From Gammaproteobacteria bacterium 53_120_T64 (GTDB lineage: Bacteria; Pseudomonadota; Gammaproteobacteria; Pseudomonadales; Porticoccaceae): a DNA stretch of 61,358 bases. The position numbers and the translations under genes are program-made. The stretch spans positions 1 to 61,358 of the forward strand of contig MAAT01000020.1 of NCBI GenBank assembly GCA_002162815.1, written 5' to 3'. Under the pieces are notes generated by a model that worked only from the letters and a program-made list of their open reading frames with translations, had not been told where the DNA came from and ran no database searches. Below are positions 27,389 through 37,793 of the stretch, piece after piece (the first letter of the stretch is position 1; the number at the start of each line of letters is the position of its first letter).

Positions 27389-29263
27389 GTGACAAGTAGT
27401 AGACAAGACAACAAACAAGCGGGTTTTTTCAGAAAGATTTTCTCCCTCGTCAACACCACGGTTAAATTTATACGTTCGGCCATTAATCTCCTGATCTTGG
27501 TGTTTATCATCACTATCATCGCCGGCCTATTTGCCGATAACGTCAAGCCCCTGCCGGAACAGGCCTTTTTGCGCTTGCAACCCAGCGGGACACTGGTTGA
27601 GCAATTGACCTACGTCGAGCCCCTCGCCCACATTCTTAGCCAGGGTTCCGAGTACCCCACAGAAACACTACTGGCTGATCTTGTTGAGGCCCTGAAGGGC
27701 GCCAAAGATGACCCGCGAATTACCGGTCTGGTTCTCGAGCTCGACTTGCTGAGTGGCGGCGGCATTAGTAAATTGCAAACCCTCGGCACAGCCATCCAGG
27801 ACTTCAAAGAGAGCGGCAAACCGGTGATTGCGGTTGCCAATAACTACACTCAGGAGCAATATTTTCTCGCCAGTTTTGCCGATGAAATCCATCTCAACCC
27901 CATGGGCTCGGTGATTCTGAGTGGCTATGGCAGCTATCGCCCCTTTTTCAAGGATGCCCTCGACAAGCTAAAAATCAACTTTCATGTATTTCGCGTCGGC
28001 GACTATAAAGACGCCGTCGAGCCCTTTATGCGCAACGAAATGTCCGCAGCCTCCAAGGCCCAGACCTCATTGTGGCTCAACGAGTTATGGCAGGCCTATA
28101 CGCTCGGCGTAGAAAGCAACCGTGAATTGTCCGCCCTCAGCATCGACAATTACGTTAGCAATATGAGCCACAACCTACAGCTCGCTGGCGGCAGTGCGGC
28201 ACAGTTGGCTCTGCGCCACGGCCTAGTGGATCACCTCAGCCCTCCTCCCGCCATGCGCAAGCGTTTGGAGTCAATGGCCGGCAGCAATGCCGAGAGCGAC
28301 AATTACCGGCAAGTGGGTGTGCAAGAGTACCTGTTTCATCAAAGCCTGCAGCTCGGCGAGCCACCCAGCGAGAACAAGATTGCCTTAATTATCGCCAAGG
28401 GCACGATCTACGACGGCGCGCGCCCCGAGGGTGAGATTGGCAGTAAGAGCTTCGGCGAACTCCTCGCCAAGGTGAGAAAAAACAAGGACATTCGCGCCCT
28501 GGTACTACGTATAGATAGTCCCGGCGGCAGCGCTTTTGCCTCTGAAGTGATGCGCCGCGAAATTCAACAAATACAGCAAAGTGGGATCCCGGTCGTGGTT
28601 TCCATGGGTTCACTCGCCGCCTCTGGCGGTTACTGGATCGCCGCTGGTGCCGATCAAATTTGGGCGTCGCCCACCACCATCACCGGTTCTATTGGCGTGT
28701 TTGGCGTGGTGCCCACGTTTGAGAAGAGTCTGGCAACATTGGGTATTTACAGTGATGGTATCGGTACCTCTCCCCTCGCCGATATTTACCACCTCGACCG
28801 GGCCATGAGTCCTCAGGCACAACAACTGATCCAGCTGGGTGTGAACAATATTTACCAGCAGTTTCTCGACCTGGTGGCCAAGGGCCGAGACAGCACCTCT
28901 GGCAATATCCATGCAATTGCCCAGGGCCGGGTGTGGACGGGACGTAAAGCCAAGGAGCTTGGCCTGGTCGATGAGTTGGGTAGCCTTGATGACGCCATTG
29001 CGGCCGCCGCCGAGCTGGCCGAGCTAGAGGATTACGAACTGATTAATATCGAACCGACACTCGATTTCCAGCAGCAACTGTTGAAACAATTCGCTCAAAA
29101 CATCCAACACACGGCGCAGAGCCTAGGCTTTAACAGCCTGCAAACAAGCTCACTCGCCCCTGTGCTCAATCAGTATGCCCAACGCATTTTTGAACAAAGC
29201 CACCTAGGCGAACAAGCTCCTGGCCACTTGTACTTACAGTGTTGGCAGTGTCGAGTCGATTAG
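27389..29263 (+). CDS. sppA: Signal peptide peptidase SppA, 67-kDa type
   Basis: Inner-membrane S49 protease that degrades cleaved signal peptides in the periplasm. One N-terminal membrane anchor lies at residues about 30-52 ([19 protein letters not shown]). The two tandem S49 domains show the general-base lysine in [10 protein letters not shown] (Lys207) and the nucleophile in SLAASGGYW (Ser412). [16 protein letters not shown] and [19 protein letters not shown] are further signatures. The start is GTG at 27389 with AGAGGT upstream. At 624 residues it matches the long form. The C-terminus ends in an unusual Cys-containing tail ([11 protein letters not shown]). Confidence 0.93.
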   Translation: MTSSRQDNKQAGFFRKIFSLVNTTVKFIRSAINLLILVFIITIIAGLFADNVKPLPEQAFLRLQPSGTLVEQLTYVEPLAHILSQGSEYPTETLLADLVEALKGAKDDPRITGLVLELDLLSGGGISKLQTLGTAIQDFKESGKPVIAVANNYTQEQYFLASFADEIHLNPMGSVILSGYGSYRPFFKDALDKLKINFHVFRVGDYKDAVEPFMRNEMSAASKAQTSLWLNELWQAYTLGVESNRELSALSIDNYVSNMSHNLQLAGGSAAQLALRHGLVDHLSPPPAMRKRLESMAGSNAESDNYRQVGVQEYLFHQSLQLGEPPSENKIALIIAKGTIYDGARPEGEIGSKSFGELLAKVRKNKDIRALVLRIDSPGGSAFASEVMRREIQQIQQSGIPVVVSMGSLAASGGYWIAAGADQIWASPTTITGSIGVFGVVPTFEKSLATLGIYSDGIGTSPLADIYHLDRAMSPQAQQLIQLGVNNIYQQFLDLVAKGRDSTSGNIHAIAQGRVWTGRKAKELGLVDELGSLDDAIAAAAELAELEDYELINIEPTLDFQQQLLKQFAQNIQHTAQSLGFNSLQTSSLAPVLNQYAQRIFEQSHLGEQAPGHLYLQCWQCRVD

Positions 29264-29317
29264 AGCTCGCGCTCAAGACGAGTTTGCTTGAAGTGGCCTT
29301 TTACACTCGACGCGGAG

Positions 29318-30037
29318 CTACCAGCCAAAGGCCTTTTTCATCAGCGGGATAGTGACTCGGCTTTGGTATTGTAAGGCGAGGCTATCGAGCTGATACAGGT
29401 GGTCGAGCAAGGAGTGCAGATCGCGCGGGGCACGATTCATTAAAAACCCCAGGGCCTCCTCACTCAAACTCAAGCCCAGGCGTGCGGCCCGCAACTTGAC
29501 GATGGCGGTTTTTTCTTCATCACTGTAGGGTACCAGTTGAAAAACCGTGCTCGCCGCGAGGCGCGATTCGAGATCGGCCAACTTGATACTCAGTGCTCGC
29601 GGCGCGGCATTGGCGGTCATTAACAAGCGCCCGCCATTCGCCATCAAGGTGTTAAACAAATGAAACAGCGCCTCCTCCCACGCCGGCAAACCGATCACCG
29701 CCTGTAGATTGTCGAGACAAAGAAGCTGGCACGCCGCCAAACCCTCAAGTACATCCCGCGGCGGATAGGAGGCCATCGTCTCCAGAGATAAATACTGAAT
29801 TCTTTGCCCCTGACTGACGGCCTCATGACAACTGGCCTGTAAGAGGTGCGTTAAACCACTCCCCACAGCCCCCCACAACAGAACATTACCCAGCGGGCTG
29901 CGTTCATCACTTCCTTGAAAGGGACTTTTCAACGAGGCCAAGACCTGAGCGCGAGTCGATTGCGGGCTGGTTAAAAAATTGTCGAATAGCGTGTCATCGG
30001 CGAGTGACAGGGGCAAGTTGAGTTGCTGGGCGGGCAT
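29318..30037 (-). CDS. hda: DnaA regulatory inactivator Hda
   Basis: AAA+ DnaA-homologous protein that, with the DNA-loaded beta clamp, stimulates ATP hydrolysis by DnaA and prevents re-initiation of replication. MPAQQLNLPLSLADDTLFDN is the clamp-binding N-terminus (QLNLPL). The AAA+ core has LLWGAVGSGLTHLLQA in place of a canonical Walker A lysine motif, then LLCLDNLQAVIGLPAWEEAL and LESRLAASTVFQLVPYSDEE. It is 239 residues. It lies four bases after the DUF2066 gene in the same operon, as in Pseudomonas. Confidence 0.93.
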   Translation of the reverse strand: MPAQQLNLPLSLADDTLFDNFLTSPQSTRAQVLASLKSPFQGSDERSPLGNVLLWGAVGSGLTHLLQASCHEAVSQGQRIQYLSLETMASYPPRDVLEGLAACQLLCLDNLQAVIGLPAWEEALFHLFNTLMANGGRLLMTANAAPRALSIKLADLESRLAASTVFQLVPYSDEEKTAIVKLRAARLGLSLSEEALGFLMNRAPRDLHSLLDHLYQLDSLALQYQSRVTIPLMKKAFGW

Positions 30038-30041
30038 GGCG

Positions 30042-31259
30042 TCAGCGCGCTGCCTGCCAGCGAAAATACGCTACGGCCCGGCTTGTTTGTGCTGTGGTAG
30101 CACTGACTTGAGTATCATTCGCAGCACCGAGCTCGGTGATTAGAGATAGACGCGCCTCCTTATTTAAGGCCCGCAATAAAACACGCGACTCGCCCTCCGT
30201 CGCCAAATCGAGAGTAATCGTGTCACCTGCAATGCTTCGTACCTTCACGCCATTAACGATTTCAAGACCCGACAGAAAATCGTTGAGCTGAGAATAGGCG
30301 GCGAAATTGCCAATGTTTTCCACCACCACACGAAACAAGCTGGCTTCGGCATCGGCAAAATAGGCCAACTGCCCCGCCAAGTGATCGACCACTTGGTCGA
30401 CACTCGACTGCAAGAAATCGGCCGTTGAATCGGCTTGCAAGGTATTGAGCACCGCACCCTCCCCGGCAAAATTGCCGCTGCGCGCGCCAAGATACCAAGA
30501 GCCTCTGATCGCGCCACTGGCGACCTTGCTATAGCGCAGTACCAACCAATGATCGATGCCATAGCGCTGGACTGCTGTGTTGAGTTTTTCACGATTCAGC
30601 GACCAAGCCCCCAATGAATTGAGTGCCAGCTGATCGCCGAGGTCATACAAGGGCAACTGCACGGGTAAGCCGCGCTGTCGAAAGCTCGCCAATAGATCTT
30701 TCGGTAACTCCGGGCCCTCGACAAAGCGATAACCTGAAGCGCTTTGTTCAACCACCCAAACCAGTATTTCGGGGCGATTGGCCGGCCAAATGGGCAGATC
30801 GAGGGTGCGCATCAAACCATTGATAGTGCCCTTCGAAAATTGTACCGATAGACGATAAGCCGGCACTTCGGCAAGTGCTACCCCTGTTTCACCCGACTGC
30901 TGTGGCTCAACCAAGCTCGTTTCAATGAAATTCGTGTCAGTCAAGGTCGAGTCAGTTAATACCGGCTCGAGCAGCGGAGCCGGGGCGATAGGCCGTTCAA
31001 CATAGGCGTATTTGACCATGTATTGGCTCGCTTGGCTGAGGGCATCAACCACACTCGGGCGCTGTACAATGGCTTTCGAGCCGGTGGTCTTAATCAAGAC
31101 CTCGGCCAGGGCAGAGCTGAAACCCGCTTGCCGCTGTGCCAGTTCCTGATCGGCAACGTCAACGCTGGCGTTGTACAAATCACCGACCACCGCGGCAGAA
31201 GCCGCCGGGGACAGATAAATAAGGGCCGACACTAACAAGTTTGGCAAGATCCATTTCAT
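30042..31259 (-). CDS. DUF2066 exported protein
   Basis: 405-residue protein with a signal peptide (MKWILPNLLVSALIYLSPAA). Family signatures are DLYNASVDVADQELAQRQAG with FSSALAEVLIKTTGSKAIVQ at the N-terminus, and WPANRPEILVWVVEQSASGY in the middle. The insert between about residues 95 and 125 is low-complexity and rich in Thr/Leu/Pro. The C-terminus carries NIGNFAAYSQLNDFLSGLEI with a beta-rich end. It sits upstream of hda and divergent from purM, a conserved gammaproteobacterial arrangement. Function unknown; the location of the product is probably periplasmic. Confidence 0.87.
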   Translation of the reverse strand: MKWILPNLLVSALIYLSPAASAAVVGDLYNASVDVADQELAQRQAGFSSALAEVLIKTTGSKAIVQRPSVVDALSQASQYMVKYAYVERPIAPAPLLEPVLTDSTLTDTNFIETSLVEPQQSGETGVALAEVPAYRLSVQFSKGTINGLMRTLDLPIWPANRPEILVWVVEQSASGYRFVEGPELPKDLLASFRQRGLPVQLPLYDLGDQLALNSLGAWSLNREKLNTAVQRYGIDHWLVLRYSKVASGAIRGSWYLGARSGNFAGEGAVLNTLQADSTADFLQSSVDQVVDHLAGQLAYFADAEASLFRVVVENIGNFAAYSQLNDFLSGLEIVNGVKVRSIAGDTITLDLATEGESRVLLRALNKEARLSLITELGAANDTQVSATTAQTSRAVAYFRWQAAR

Positions 31260-31505
31260 GGTGCGATTGTAGCAGTAGAAATGGCCACCACGCAGCTACA
31301 AGCTGCCCCACTAAGCTTTTTTAACCTTCATAGGCTTCTAGCCTAAAGCTTATAAAGGCTTTGCGCAGTGGTGAATGGGCCGAGAACACCCTGCCCACCG
31401 AGCCACTGCGCGATGGCGCTAAAATATTTCACTGGCAAAGCAACGTTGCACCTGCTTTTCTTGCCCAGTCCCTATAAAATGCGCGCTTTAATCAGGATAG
31501 TCGAC

Positions 31506-32552
31506 ATGAGCCAAAATCAGCCCCCCTCCATTTCCTACAAAGACGCCGGCGTTGACATCGAGGCGGGTAATGCTCTGGTCGAGCGTATCAAGCAAGTCGC
31601 GGTACGCACCCGACGTCCCGAAGTGATGGCCGGACTCGGTGGCTTTGGCGCCCTGTGTAAAATCCCCGCTGGCTATAAAGAGCCGGTTTTGGTTTCCGGC
31701 ACCGATGGTGTCGGCACCAAGCTGCGTCTCGCCATTGACCTCAAAAAGCACGATACCGTCGGTATCGACCTCGTGGCCATGTGTGTCAATGACTTGATTG
31801 TCTGTGGTGCCGAGCCCTTGTTTTTTCTCGATTACTACGCCACGGGCAAGCTCGACATCGATATCGCCGCCGCCGTCGTCGAGGGCATTGGCAAGGGTTG
31901 CGAGCTATCGGCCTGCTCACTGGTGGGTGGCGAGACCGCAGAGATGCCCGGTATGTACGAGGGCGAAGACTTCGACCTCGCCGGTTTTTGTGTTGGCGTG
32001 GTCGAGAACGACAATATTATCGATGGCAAGGAGGTCGCTGCCGGCGACGTGCTGATTGGCCTAGCATCGAGCGGCCCTCACTCCAACGGCTACTCGCTGA
32101 TTCGTAAAATACTGGAAGTGAACGCCATTGACCCCACTACGGTAGAACTAGACGGCAAAAACTTGGCAGAGGTCTTGCTGACGCCGACCCGTATCTACGT
32201 ACAGCCAGTGCTACAGCTGATCAAAGAATGTAAGGTTCACGCCCTCGCCCATATCACCGGTGGTGGTTTGTTGGAAAACATTCCCCGCGTACTGCCTGAA
32301 CACACGCAAGCTGTTATCGACACCAAGAGCTGGACAGCGCCTCCGGTGTTTCAGTGGCTGCAAGAAAAAGGCAATATCTCAGACACCGAAATGTACCGCA
32401 CCTTTAATTGCGGCATTGGCATGGTGCTTTGCGTACCGGCCTCAGAAACAGACACCGCTCTCGGTTTATTGTCCGCTGCTGGTGAAACGGCGAAGGTGAT
32501 TGGTAGCATTGCGATAGCTGGCGAAGGTGACGACAGCATTGTACTGAACTAA
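31506..32552 (+). CDS. purM: Phosphoribosylformylglycinamidine cyclo-ligase
   Basis: AIR synthetase, fifth step of purine biosynthesis: ATP-dependent ring closure of [24 protein letters not shown] is the standard N-terminus, placing the start at 31506 (AGGA upstream) rather than the longer frame from 31368. Further motifs are [36 protein letters not shown] sequence, [14 protein letters not shown] and [16 protein letters not shown]. It is 348 residues. purN, normally next, is not present here; a DUF3108 gene follows instead. Confidence 0.96.
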   Translation: MSQNQPPSISYKDAGVDIEAGNALVERIKQVAVRTRRPEVMAGLGGFGALCKIPAGYKEPVLVSGTDGVGTKLRLAIDLKKHDTVGIDLVAMCVNDLIVCGAEPLFFLDYYATGKLDIDIAAAVVEGIGKGCELSACSLVGGETAEMPGMYEGEDFDLAGFCVGVVENDNIIDGKEVAAGDVLIGLASSGPHSNGYSLIRKILEVNAIDPTTVELDGKNLAEVLLTPTRIYVQPVLQLIKECKVHALAHITGGGLLENIPRVLPEHTQAVIDTKSWTAPPVFQWLQEKGNISDTEMYRTFNCGIGMVLCVPASETDTALGLLSAAGETAKVIGSIAIAGEGDDSIVLN

Positions 32553-32647
32553 ACCGACTTCGGGAGTTCCAAACAGCAACTCCAATAACACCGACAGAGG
32601 GTGGTGGCTGCGCCCTCTGCACCAAATTTCACTTGCGACGGTAAACT

Positions 32648-33361
32648 ATGCCTGTCATTTTTAGCCTACTGCTATGCTCTCTACTACTGAGTACCCCGCT
32701 GCTCGCTGCCGATACAGATACCGGCCAGCCAATGGTCTTGCGAGCCTATCAGGCTATTTATGCAGCAAAATATAACGGCATGCCCATCGAGGCCCAGCGC
32801 CAGCTGGCCAAGCTAGAACAGGGCTACCGCCTCGACGTTACGGCAAAAAACTTCCTCGGCAATATGCGTGAAACCGAGACGATCCATCTCGATAGCGAGG
32901 GCCGCATTCGCATTGATGGCTATATTTCGAAACGTTCTTTCTTTGGTAATAAACGCACAGAAAAACTCGCGATCGATCATCAACTGAATAAAGCCGTTTA
33001 CACCCGTAAAAATAAAAAACGTGAAATCGTCCTGCTGCCCGAGCACCTCGGCCCGGTGAGCTATCAACTGCAATTGCGCCGCGACCTCTTCAAGCCAAAT
33101 ACTGCACTAGATTACAGTGTCATTGCCCACGGTAAAATAAAACACTATCGTTTTGAGCGCGCGGGTGAAGATACGATAGTCACCGGTCTCGGTACATTTA
33201 CCGCACAAAAGGTGCGCCGACTGCGCCAGGAGAAAGACCGAGAGACGGTATTTTGGATGGCCCGAGAATTGGCCTATTTGCCGGTCAAAATCTGGCAGCG
33301 CGAGGACAACGGCGAAACCTACGAGATGACCCTGAAATCGGTGGTTTTTGAACAAGACTAA
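32648..33361 (+). CDS. DUF3108 exported protein
   Basis: 237 residues with a signal peptide (MPVIFSLLLCSLLLSTPLLA). The mature part is beta-rich, with the family features AYQAIYAAKYNGMPIEAQRQ, YISKRSFFGNKRTEKLAIDH, YQLQLRRDLFK and TVFWMARELAYLPVKIWQRE. In Pseudomonas a DUF3108 gene follows purMN, so the context is conserved except for the missing purN. A 7-bp hairpin (CAGAGGG/CCCTCTG, 32595-32619) precedes it. Probably periplasmic or lipid-associated; the function is not established. Confidence 0.85.
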   Translation: MPVIFSLLLCSLLLSTPLLAADTDTGQPMVLRAYQAIYAAKYNGMPIEAQRQLAKLEQGYRLDVTAKNFLGNMRETETIHLDSEGRIRIDGYISKRSFFGNKRTEKLAIDHQLNKAVYTRKNKKREIVLLPEHLGPVSYQLQLRRDLFKPNTALDYSVIAHGKIKHYRFERAGEDTIVTGLGTFTAQKVRRLRQEKDRETVFWMARELAYLPVKIWQREDNGETYEMTLKSVVFEQD

Positions 33362-33456
33362 ATGGCGCCTTTATCATTTCAGGCCAGGCAACTCGCACCG
33401 AAAACCCCAATAAACATCGCTTAAACCCATAATAAAAACAGGTCTTAAAATAAGCT

Positions 33457-34365
33457 ATGCCAACTGCACCCAATGACGCACATATCACCGCTATCCCCTA
33501 CCCAAGGCCAATTTCAAACGCCAGGCGGGGCTTACTCGTCGCCGCCTTCGCCCTCCTTGGCCTCTGTATTTTTCTACTCTACAGCAATTATCGCTATCAG
33601 CCGCAAGAGCCTGTAACAGAGCAGGTCGAACCATTCGTGCCCACCAGGCGAGCCGTATTAGCGCCCTTAATATTGCCCCCGGCTGCGACACTAACAATAC
33701 CTGAAGTCAGGGTTTCATTAGACTTTGCCCACCCCGGCGCGGAACCACTCCCCCAGCTCCCTCCCTACGCGCAAGCCCGGCCCTTTATTATCGAGCAGCT
33801 GGCACTCGAGCGCTGGCAAGCACTGGGGCTCAAGCCAGAAAACGTTACTGGCCTCAATAAAGAGTTTCTACTCCAGCGCAGTGTCGCCTTTCTTCACGGC
33901 CTATCGAAAGGCCGCATTATCGATAAACTGCTGCCCTTCGCCCGCCCAGCTGAAACCTTTGTTGTCGATAAACAGGGGGCGTCCTTAGCCATGGGCGCAA
34001 AAAACTTTCAGCGCTACGATGCCTTTACCCAGGGAATTATTGCCATTGATACGGCACAGGCCGCCGCCTTTTTTCACTGGACTCGACCACTGCTGGAAAC
34101 CGCCTACAGCGAACTGGGCTACCCCGCAAGCGCACTCGATACGGCACTACTTGAGGCCATCGATAGCCTGCTCGCCACACCCACCATCGAGGGCGCTATC
34201 GCTTTACAGCGTAAATCCGCACTGTATCGCTATGCCGACCCCGGGCTTGAAGCGCTGCCCCCTGCACAGAAGCAATTAATCCGTATGGGCAGTCACAATG
34301 CCAGCCTACTGCAACGCTGGTTAGGCGAGTTACGCCAGGCCTTAGTGGCTCCCCGTCGATCTTAA
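33457..34365 (+). CDS. DUF3014 membrane-anchored protein
   Basis: 302 residues. A single membrane segment at about residues 27-46 (LLVAAFALLGLCIFLLYSNY) is followed by a Pro-rich linker and a periplasmic helical domain with DUF3014 features: QRSVAFLHGLSKGRIIDKLL, NFQRYDAFTQGIIAIDTAQA, LLETAYSELGYPASALDTAL and LEALPPAQKQLIRMGSHNAS. There is no strong ribosome site upstream. It follows DUF3108 by 95 bases. Function unknown. Confidence 0.82.
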   Translation: MPTAPNDAHITAIPYPRPISNARRGLLVAAFALLGLCIFLLYSNYRYQPQEPVTEQVEPFVPTRRAVLAPLILPPAATLTIPEVRVSLDFAHPGAEPLPQLPPYAQARPFIIEQLALERWQALGLKPENVTGLNKEFLLQRSVAFLHGLSKGRIIDKLLPFARPAETFVVDKQGASLAMGAKNFQRYDAFTQGIIAIDTAQAAAFFHWTRPLLETAYSELGYPASALDTALLEAIDSLLATPTIEGAIALQRKSALYRYADPGLEALPPAQKQLIRMGSHNASLLQRWLGELRQALVAPRRS

Positions 34366-34519
34366 AAACACATTCGCAATTATCCTTACTGCGGGCAGGC
34401 CGAGTGATATACCCCTGCGTCAACCCGGCTCCATGTCGCCCGCTTGATCTGCGCTCGAATGCTCGCTACATTGAGCGCCGCTAACCCCCCCCAATTACAA
34501 CTGTGGAAGTAACCTTATC

Positions 34520-36127
34520 GTGTCGAGTAAAGAGCAAAAACCAAGCGGCCCCACAAGCAGTGTTTTCTTCGAGGCCGACAGTCCGGCTGCCACCACCATG
34601 ACCGAGGCACTACAGCCCTTTCTCGACAAGAAACAGGCCCTCAACGAACTCGACTACAGCAAGCGCCACGCCAAGGGTATGCTTTCAGCTCGCCAGCGCG
34701 TTGACCTGTTATTTGATAAAGAGGCCTTTACCGAGATAGCGCCGCTGGCCCGGGAGTGCGATTTAGCGGCAGCCACCAAGCCCGGCGAAACGCCCCGTGA
34801 TGCCATCGTCGTCGGCTACGGAAAAATTAATGGCCGCATGGTTGGCGTCGCCGCCTACGACATGCAGTATCGCGCCGGTTCCATGGGCAAAACCTGTGAG
34901 TGGAAATTCACCCGTTTAAAACGCCTCATTCTGGAGCAGGGCTTCCCCCTGGTGATTCTTACCGAGGGCACCGGTGCCCGACTCGAAGAAGAAGTCAGCT
35001 CTCAAGGTGCCTACGACAACCCCCAGTTTTCTAACCTGGTTTGCCTGAGCGGTTATGTACCGATTGTGGTTGCCGTGATGGGTATCTGTGTCGGCGGCCA
35101 CGCCAATATCACCGCCATTGGCGACTTCGTGCCGATGACCGAAAACTCGGCGATGATGATCGCCGGCCCACCCCTACTCAAAAGCAAAATGGGCATTGAT
35201 ACGACTCTCGAAGAACTCGGCGGTGCGCGCAAGCATGTCGAGCAAAGCGGCATGGGCGACTTACTGGTCGCCGATGAAGAGGAATGCATCGACAAAATCA
35301 AAGAGTTTCTCAGCTATTTACCCAATAACTGCAACGAGGCTCCCCCCACTCGTGCAACGCGCGATGACCCCGAGCGCCTCTGTGCCGAGCTGCGCGACAT
35401 CGTGCCCACCGACCTGCGCTTTGCCTACGATATTAAAAAAATTATTAGCGGTCTGGTAGACGACGGTAAATTCTTTGAATTCAAACCGACCTTCGCCCAG
35501 AACATCGTCACCTGCATGGCCCATATGGATGGCCGCGTGGTCGGCTTTATCGCCAATCAGCCGGCCTATATGTCCGGCACCCTCGATATTAAAGCCTGCC
35601 AAAAAATCAGCCGCTTTATTAATTTCTGCGATTGCTTTGGTATCGCCCTGATATTCCTCCAGGACATCCCCGGCTACTACCCCGGCCCCCAGTCGGAGCT
35701 CGACGGCATTATTCGCTGGTCGACGCGCCTGCTCTACGAAATTGAGCACGCCACCGTGCCGCGCTTTACCGTGATGTTGCGTAAGGCCTTTGGTCTCGCC
35801 CACTACGGCATGAACAGCCTCGGCATGCAGCCCAATATGCTGGTGGCCTGGCCGCTGGCATCGTTCAGCGCCATCTCGCCCGACGATGCCGTTGATATTC
35901 TTTTTGGTCGAGTATTAGCTGAAATGGAAAACGGCGAGGAAAGAAGACAGGAACTGGTGGCCGAATTTAAGGCTAAAACGACTATTTTGCCCGCCGCCGA
36001 AGCGGCTTTAGTCGACGATGTTATCGACCCGGCAGATACTCGTAAGGTCTTGATCAGAGCACTGGAAATGGCGAAGAATCGCCGCCCCGGGCACCCCTAT
36101 AAACGGCGGGGTATTTCGCCGATTTAA
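34520..36127 (+). CDS. Acyl-CoA carboxylase, carboxyltransferase (beta) subunit
   Basis: Carboxyltransferase of the propionyl/methylcrotonyl/glutaconyl-CoA type. ARQRVDLLFDKEAFTEIAPL is the usual N-terminus, then VGVAAYDMQYRAGSMGKTC, LTEGTGARLEEEVSSQGAYD and MGICVGGHANITAIGDFVPM in the N-domain. The C-domain has FIANQPAYMSGTLDIKACQK and IFLQDIPGYYPGPQSE with KAFGLAHYGMN. It is 535 residues, starting at GTG 34520 with GGAAG upstream. No biotin carboxylase or biotin-carrier gene is adjacent, so the partner subunit must be elsewhere or the enzyme works differently. Confidence 0.9.
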   Translation: MSSKEQKPSGPTSSVFFEADSPAATTMTEALQPFLDKKQALNELDYSKRHAKGMLSARQRVDLLFDKEAFTEIAPLARECDLAAATKPGETPRDAIVVGYGKINGRMVGVAAYDMQYRAGSMGKTCEWKFTRLKRLILEQGFPLVILTEGTGARLEEEVSSQGAYDNPQFSNLVCLSGYVPIVVAVMGICVGGHANITAIGDFVPMTENSAMMIAGPPLLKSKMGIDTTLEELGGARKHVEQSGMGDLLVADEEECIDKIKEFLSYLPNNCNEAPPTRATRDDPERLCAELRDIVPTDLRFAYDIKKIISGLVDDGKFFEFKPTFAQNIVTCMAHMDGRVVGFIANQPAYMSGTLDIKACQKISRFINFCDCFGIALIFLQDIPGYYPGPQSELDGIIRWSTRLLYEIEHATVPRFTVMLRKAFGLAHYGMNSLGMQPNMLVAWPLASFSAISPDDAVDILFGRVLAEMENGEERRQELVAEFKAKTTILPAAEAALVDDVIDPADTRKVLIRALEMAKNRRPGHPYKRRGISPI

Positions 36128-36347
36128 ACCCTCTTGCTATCGAGCCCTCCTTCCAGAAGGGGCTGAATAGATAGCGAGGCCTATCAGCAGAGCTGACTTT
36201 TCGGTGCAAATGAATTGAGGTGGGGCCGTTGAGGAAATTTATCGCCCACGAAAGTGCTATAAAAGCAGTGCGCAGATTTTTACGTATCCCGGTGAGTGCA
36301 GTGCGCGAATTTGATGTTTTTTAGACGATTTATATTTACGTAAGGTT

Positions 36348-37097
36348 TCAACCACCATCAGATAAAATAATTTCACCGGTAAGATAGCTACTTGAAACAA
36401 GCATCGATGCGGTATGAGCAATTTCATCTGGTTTTGCGCCACGGCCCATAGGTGATTTGTCTTTCCATAGTTCTTGCGCTGCAGTCCTGCTCTCAGTCAT
36501 TGGCGTATCAACTAAACCTGGCGCAATAGCGTTTACGCGGATCGCTGGCGACAAACTTAAAGCTAAGAGTTTGGTCACATGGTTTAAGGCTGCCTTGCTA
36601 GCAGCGTACGGAATAGATCCGCCTTTTGGACGCACACCTGCATGCGAACTTATATTGACAATACAACTAGGCTGATTTTTATTAGAGGCTTCACGGAGTG
36701 CTTGCTCTGATTCTGAAATAAGAACCCATGGTGCAATAACATTAACTTCATAAAGTTTTCGCCATACATCAGGCGAAGCTTCTTTAAGCTCCCCATGTGG
36801 GATTAAAGCGTTGATTCCCGCATTATTGACCAACACATCAAGCCGACCGTGCTTAGAGAGCACTTCTGCTATTAAATATTTCGCCTGCTCTTGATCGGAT
36901 AAATCTGCCTGCGTGTAAGTTGCGTTCAAATGGCTTGTCGCCAGACTATTTCCTTCGTCAACCGATGACCGTGAATGGTCGGCGATTGTGAAACCATCAC
37001 TAGCAAGCTTCTCCGCAATCGCCTTACCTATTCCTGATGTAGACCCGGTAACGAGAGCAACTCTATTTCTGTTTCCCTCTGGATCAGACAGCACCAT
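36348..37097 (-). CDS. SDR-family oxidoreductase
   Basis: Classical short-chain dehydrogenase/reductase, NAD(P)-dependent. Rossmann motif ALVTGSTSGIGKAIAEKLAS, structural NNAG in LDVLVNNAGINALIP, and catalytic serine, tyrosine and lysine in CIVNISSHAGVRPKGGSIPY with AASKAALNH. The C-terminus stops directly after GEIILSDGG, a few residues shorter than usual. Its base composition is more AT-rich than its neighbours and it borders the transposon relics, so it may have been acquired. The substrate is unknown. Confidence 0.9.
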   Translation of the reverse strand: MVLSDPEGNRNRVALVTGSTSGIGKAIAEKLASDGFTIADHSRSSVDEGNSLATSHLNATYTQADLSDQEQAKYLIAEVLSKHGRLDVLVNNAGINALIPHGELKEASPDVWRKLYEVNVIAPWVLISESEQALREASNKNQPSCIVNISSHAGVRPKGGSIPYAASKAALNHVTKLLALSLSPAIRVNAIAPGLVDTPMTESRTAAQELWKDKSPMGRGAKPDEIAHTASMLVSSSYLTGEIILSDGG

Positions 37098-37340
37098 TTA
37101 GTAACTCTCCTTACCCTGACCATGCTTCCTCGGCATTAAACGATGCTACGACAAAGTTTGGCTACAGCGCATATGATTTGATGTTAGTATTGAAAGTGGA
37201 TGTCCTTTAAAGTCTTCACAGCGATTATAGACAAATAGCAAGACCTGCCCCCATTTTTTCAACGCATCTTTTTTAACCGAAATCACAAGTGAATGTCCTT
37301 TAGGTCTTGCATGGAAAGACCTGACCCTATTTTTCCTTGC

Positions 37341-37391
37341 CGGCGCATACCCAGCATGACAAACTGCAAGCTATTGTTTGACGGGGCTTAG
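37341..37391 (+). pseudogene. Transposase C-terminal relic A
   Basis: Reading from 37341 gives RRIPSMTNCKLLFDGA and a stop, matching the end of the intact transposase at 51874-52857 (RRTPGMANCKLLFEGD). Nothing upstream in frame resembles the rest of the protein. About 210 bases after the stop lies an AGTGGATGTCC motif, as in the intact element. Confidence 0.75.
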
Positions 37392-37730
37392 ACCAAAATA
37401 GGCAACTCGTCAGAACAAGCCCTCCTTTACGCTGCTAGTACCTAACAGCCTAACTGCTGACGCCACCTCACCCTGATTCAGGGCTCTTCACAGCAAATAA
37501 GTAGAACGAACCAGCAACCACACGGCAATCAACAGTCAAAACCGAGATCACCACGTTGAAAGCTCGGCGTACAACTCACCTTTTTTAACCTAATATCTCA
37601 AGTGGATGTCCCTTAGATATTGTTAACCGAAATCAGAAGTGGATGTCCCTTAGATCTGATGCCGTTTTACTCAAGATGTGGCAAGGAAAGACCTGACCCC
37701 AATTTTTTCGTCCTTTATGATTCCTGTAAG

Positions 37731-37793
37731 CGCCTGAATTACCGCCGCATCCCCGGCATAGCCAACTGCAAGATACTGTTTGAAGGCGGTTAA
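37731..37793 (+). pseudogene. Transposase C-terminal relic B
   Basis: RLNYRRIPGIANCKILFEGG followed by a stop matches LRYRRTPGMANCKLLFEGD at the end of the intact transposase. An AGTGGGTGTCC motif follows about 200 bases later at 37992. The preceding part of the gene is missing and replaced by a GACCTGACCCCAATTTTTT box near 37690. Confidence 0.78.

Noticed and set aside
35318..35803. Minus-strand frame of 161 residues over the carboxyltransferase gene
   Set aside because: Shadow of a clear carboxyltransferase domain.
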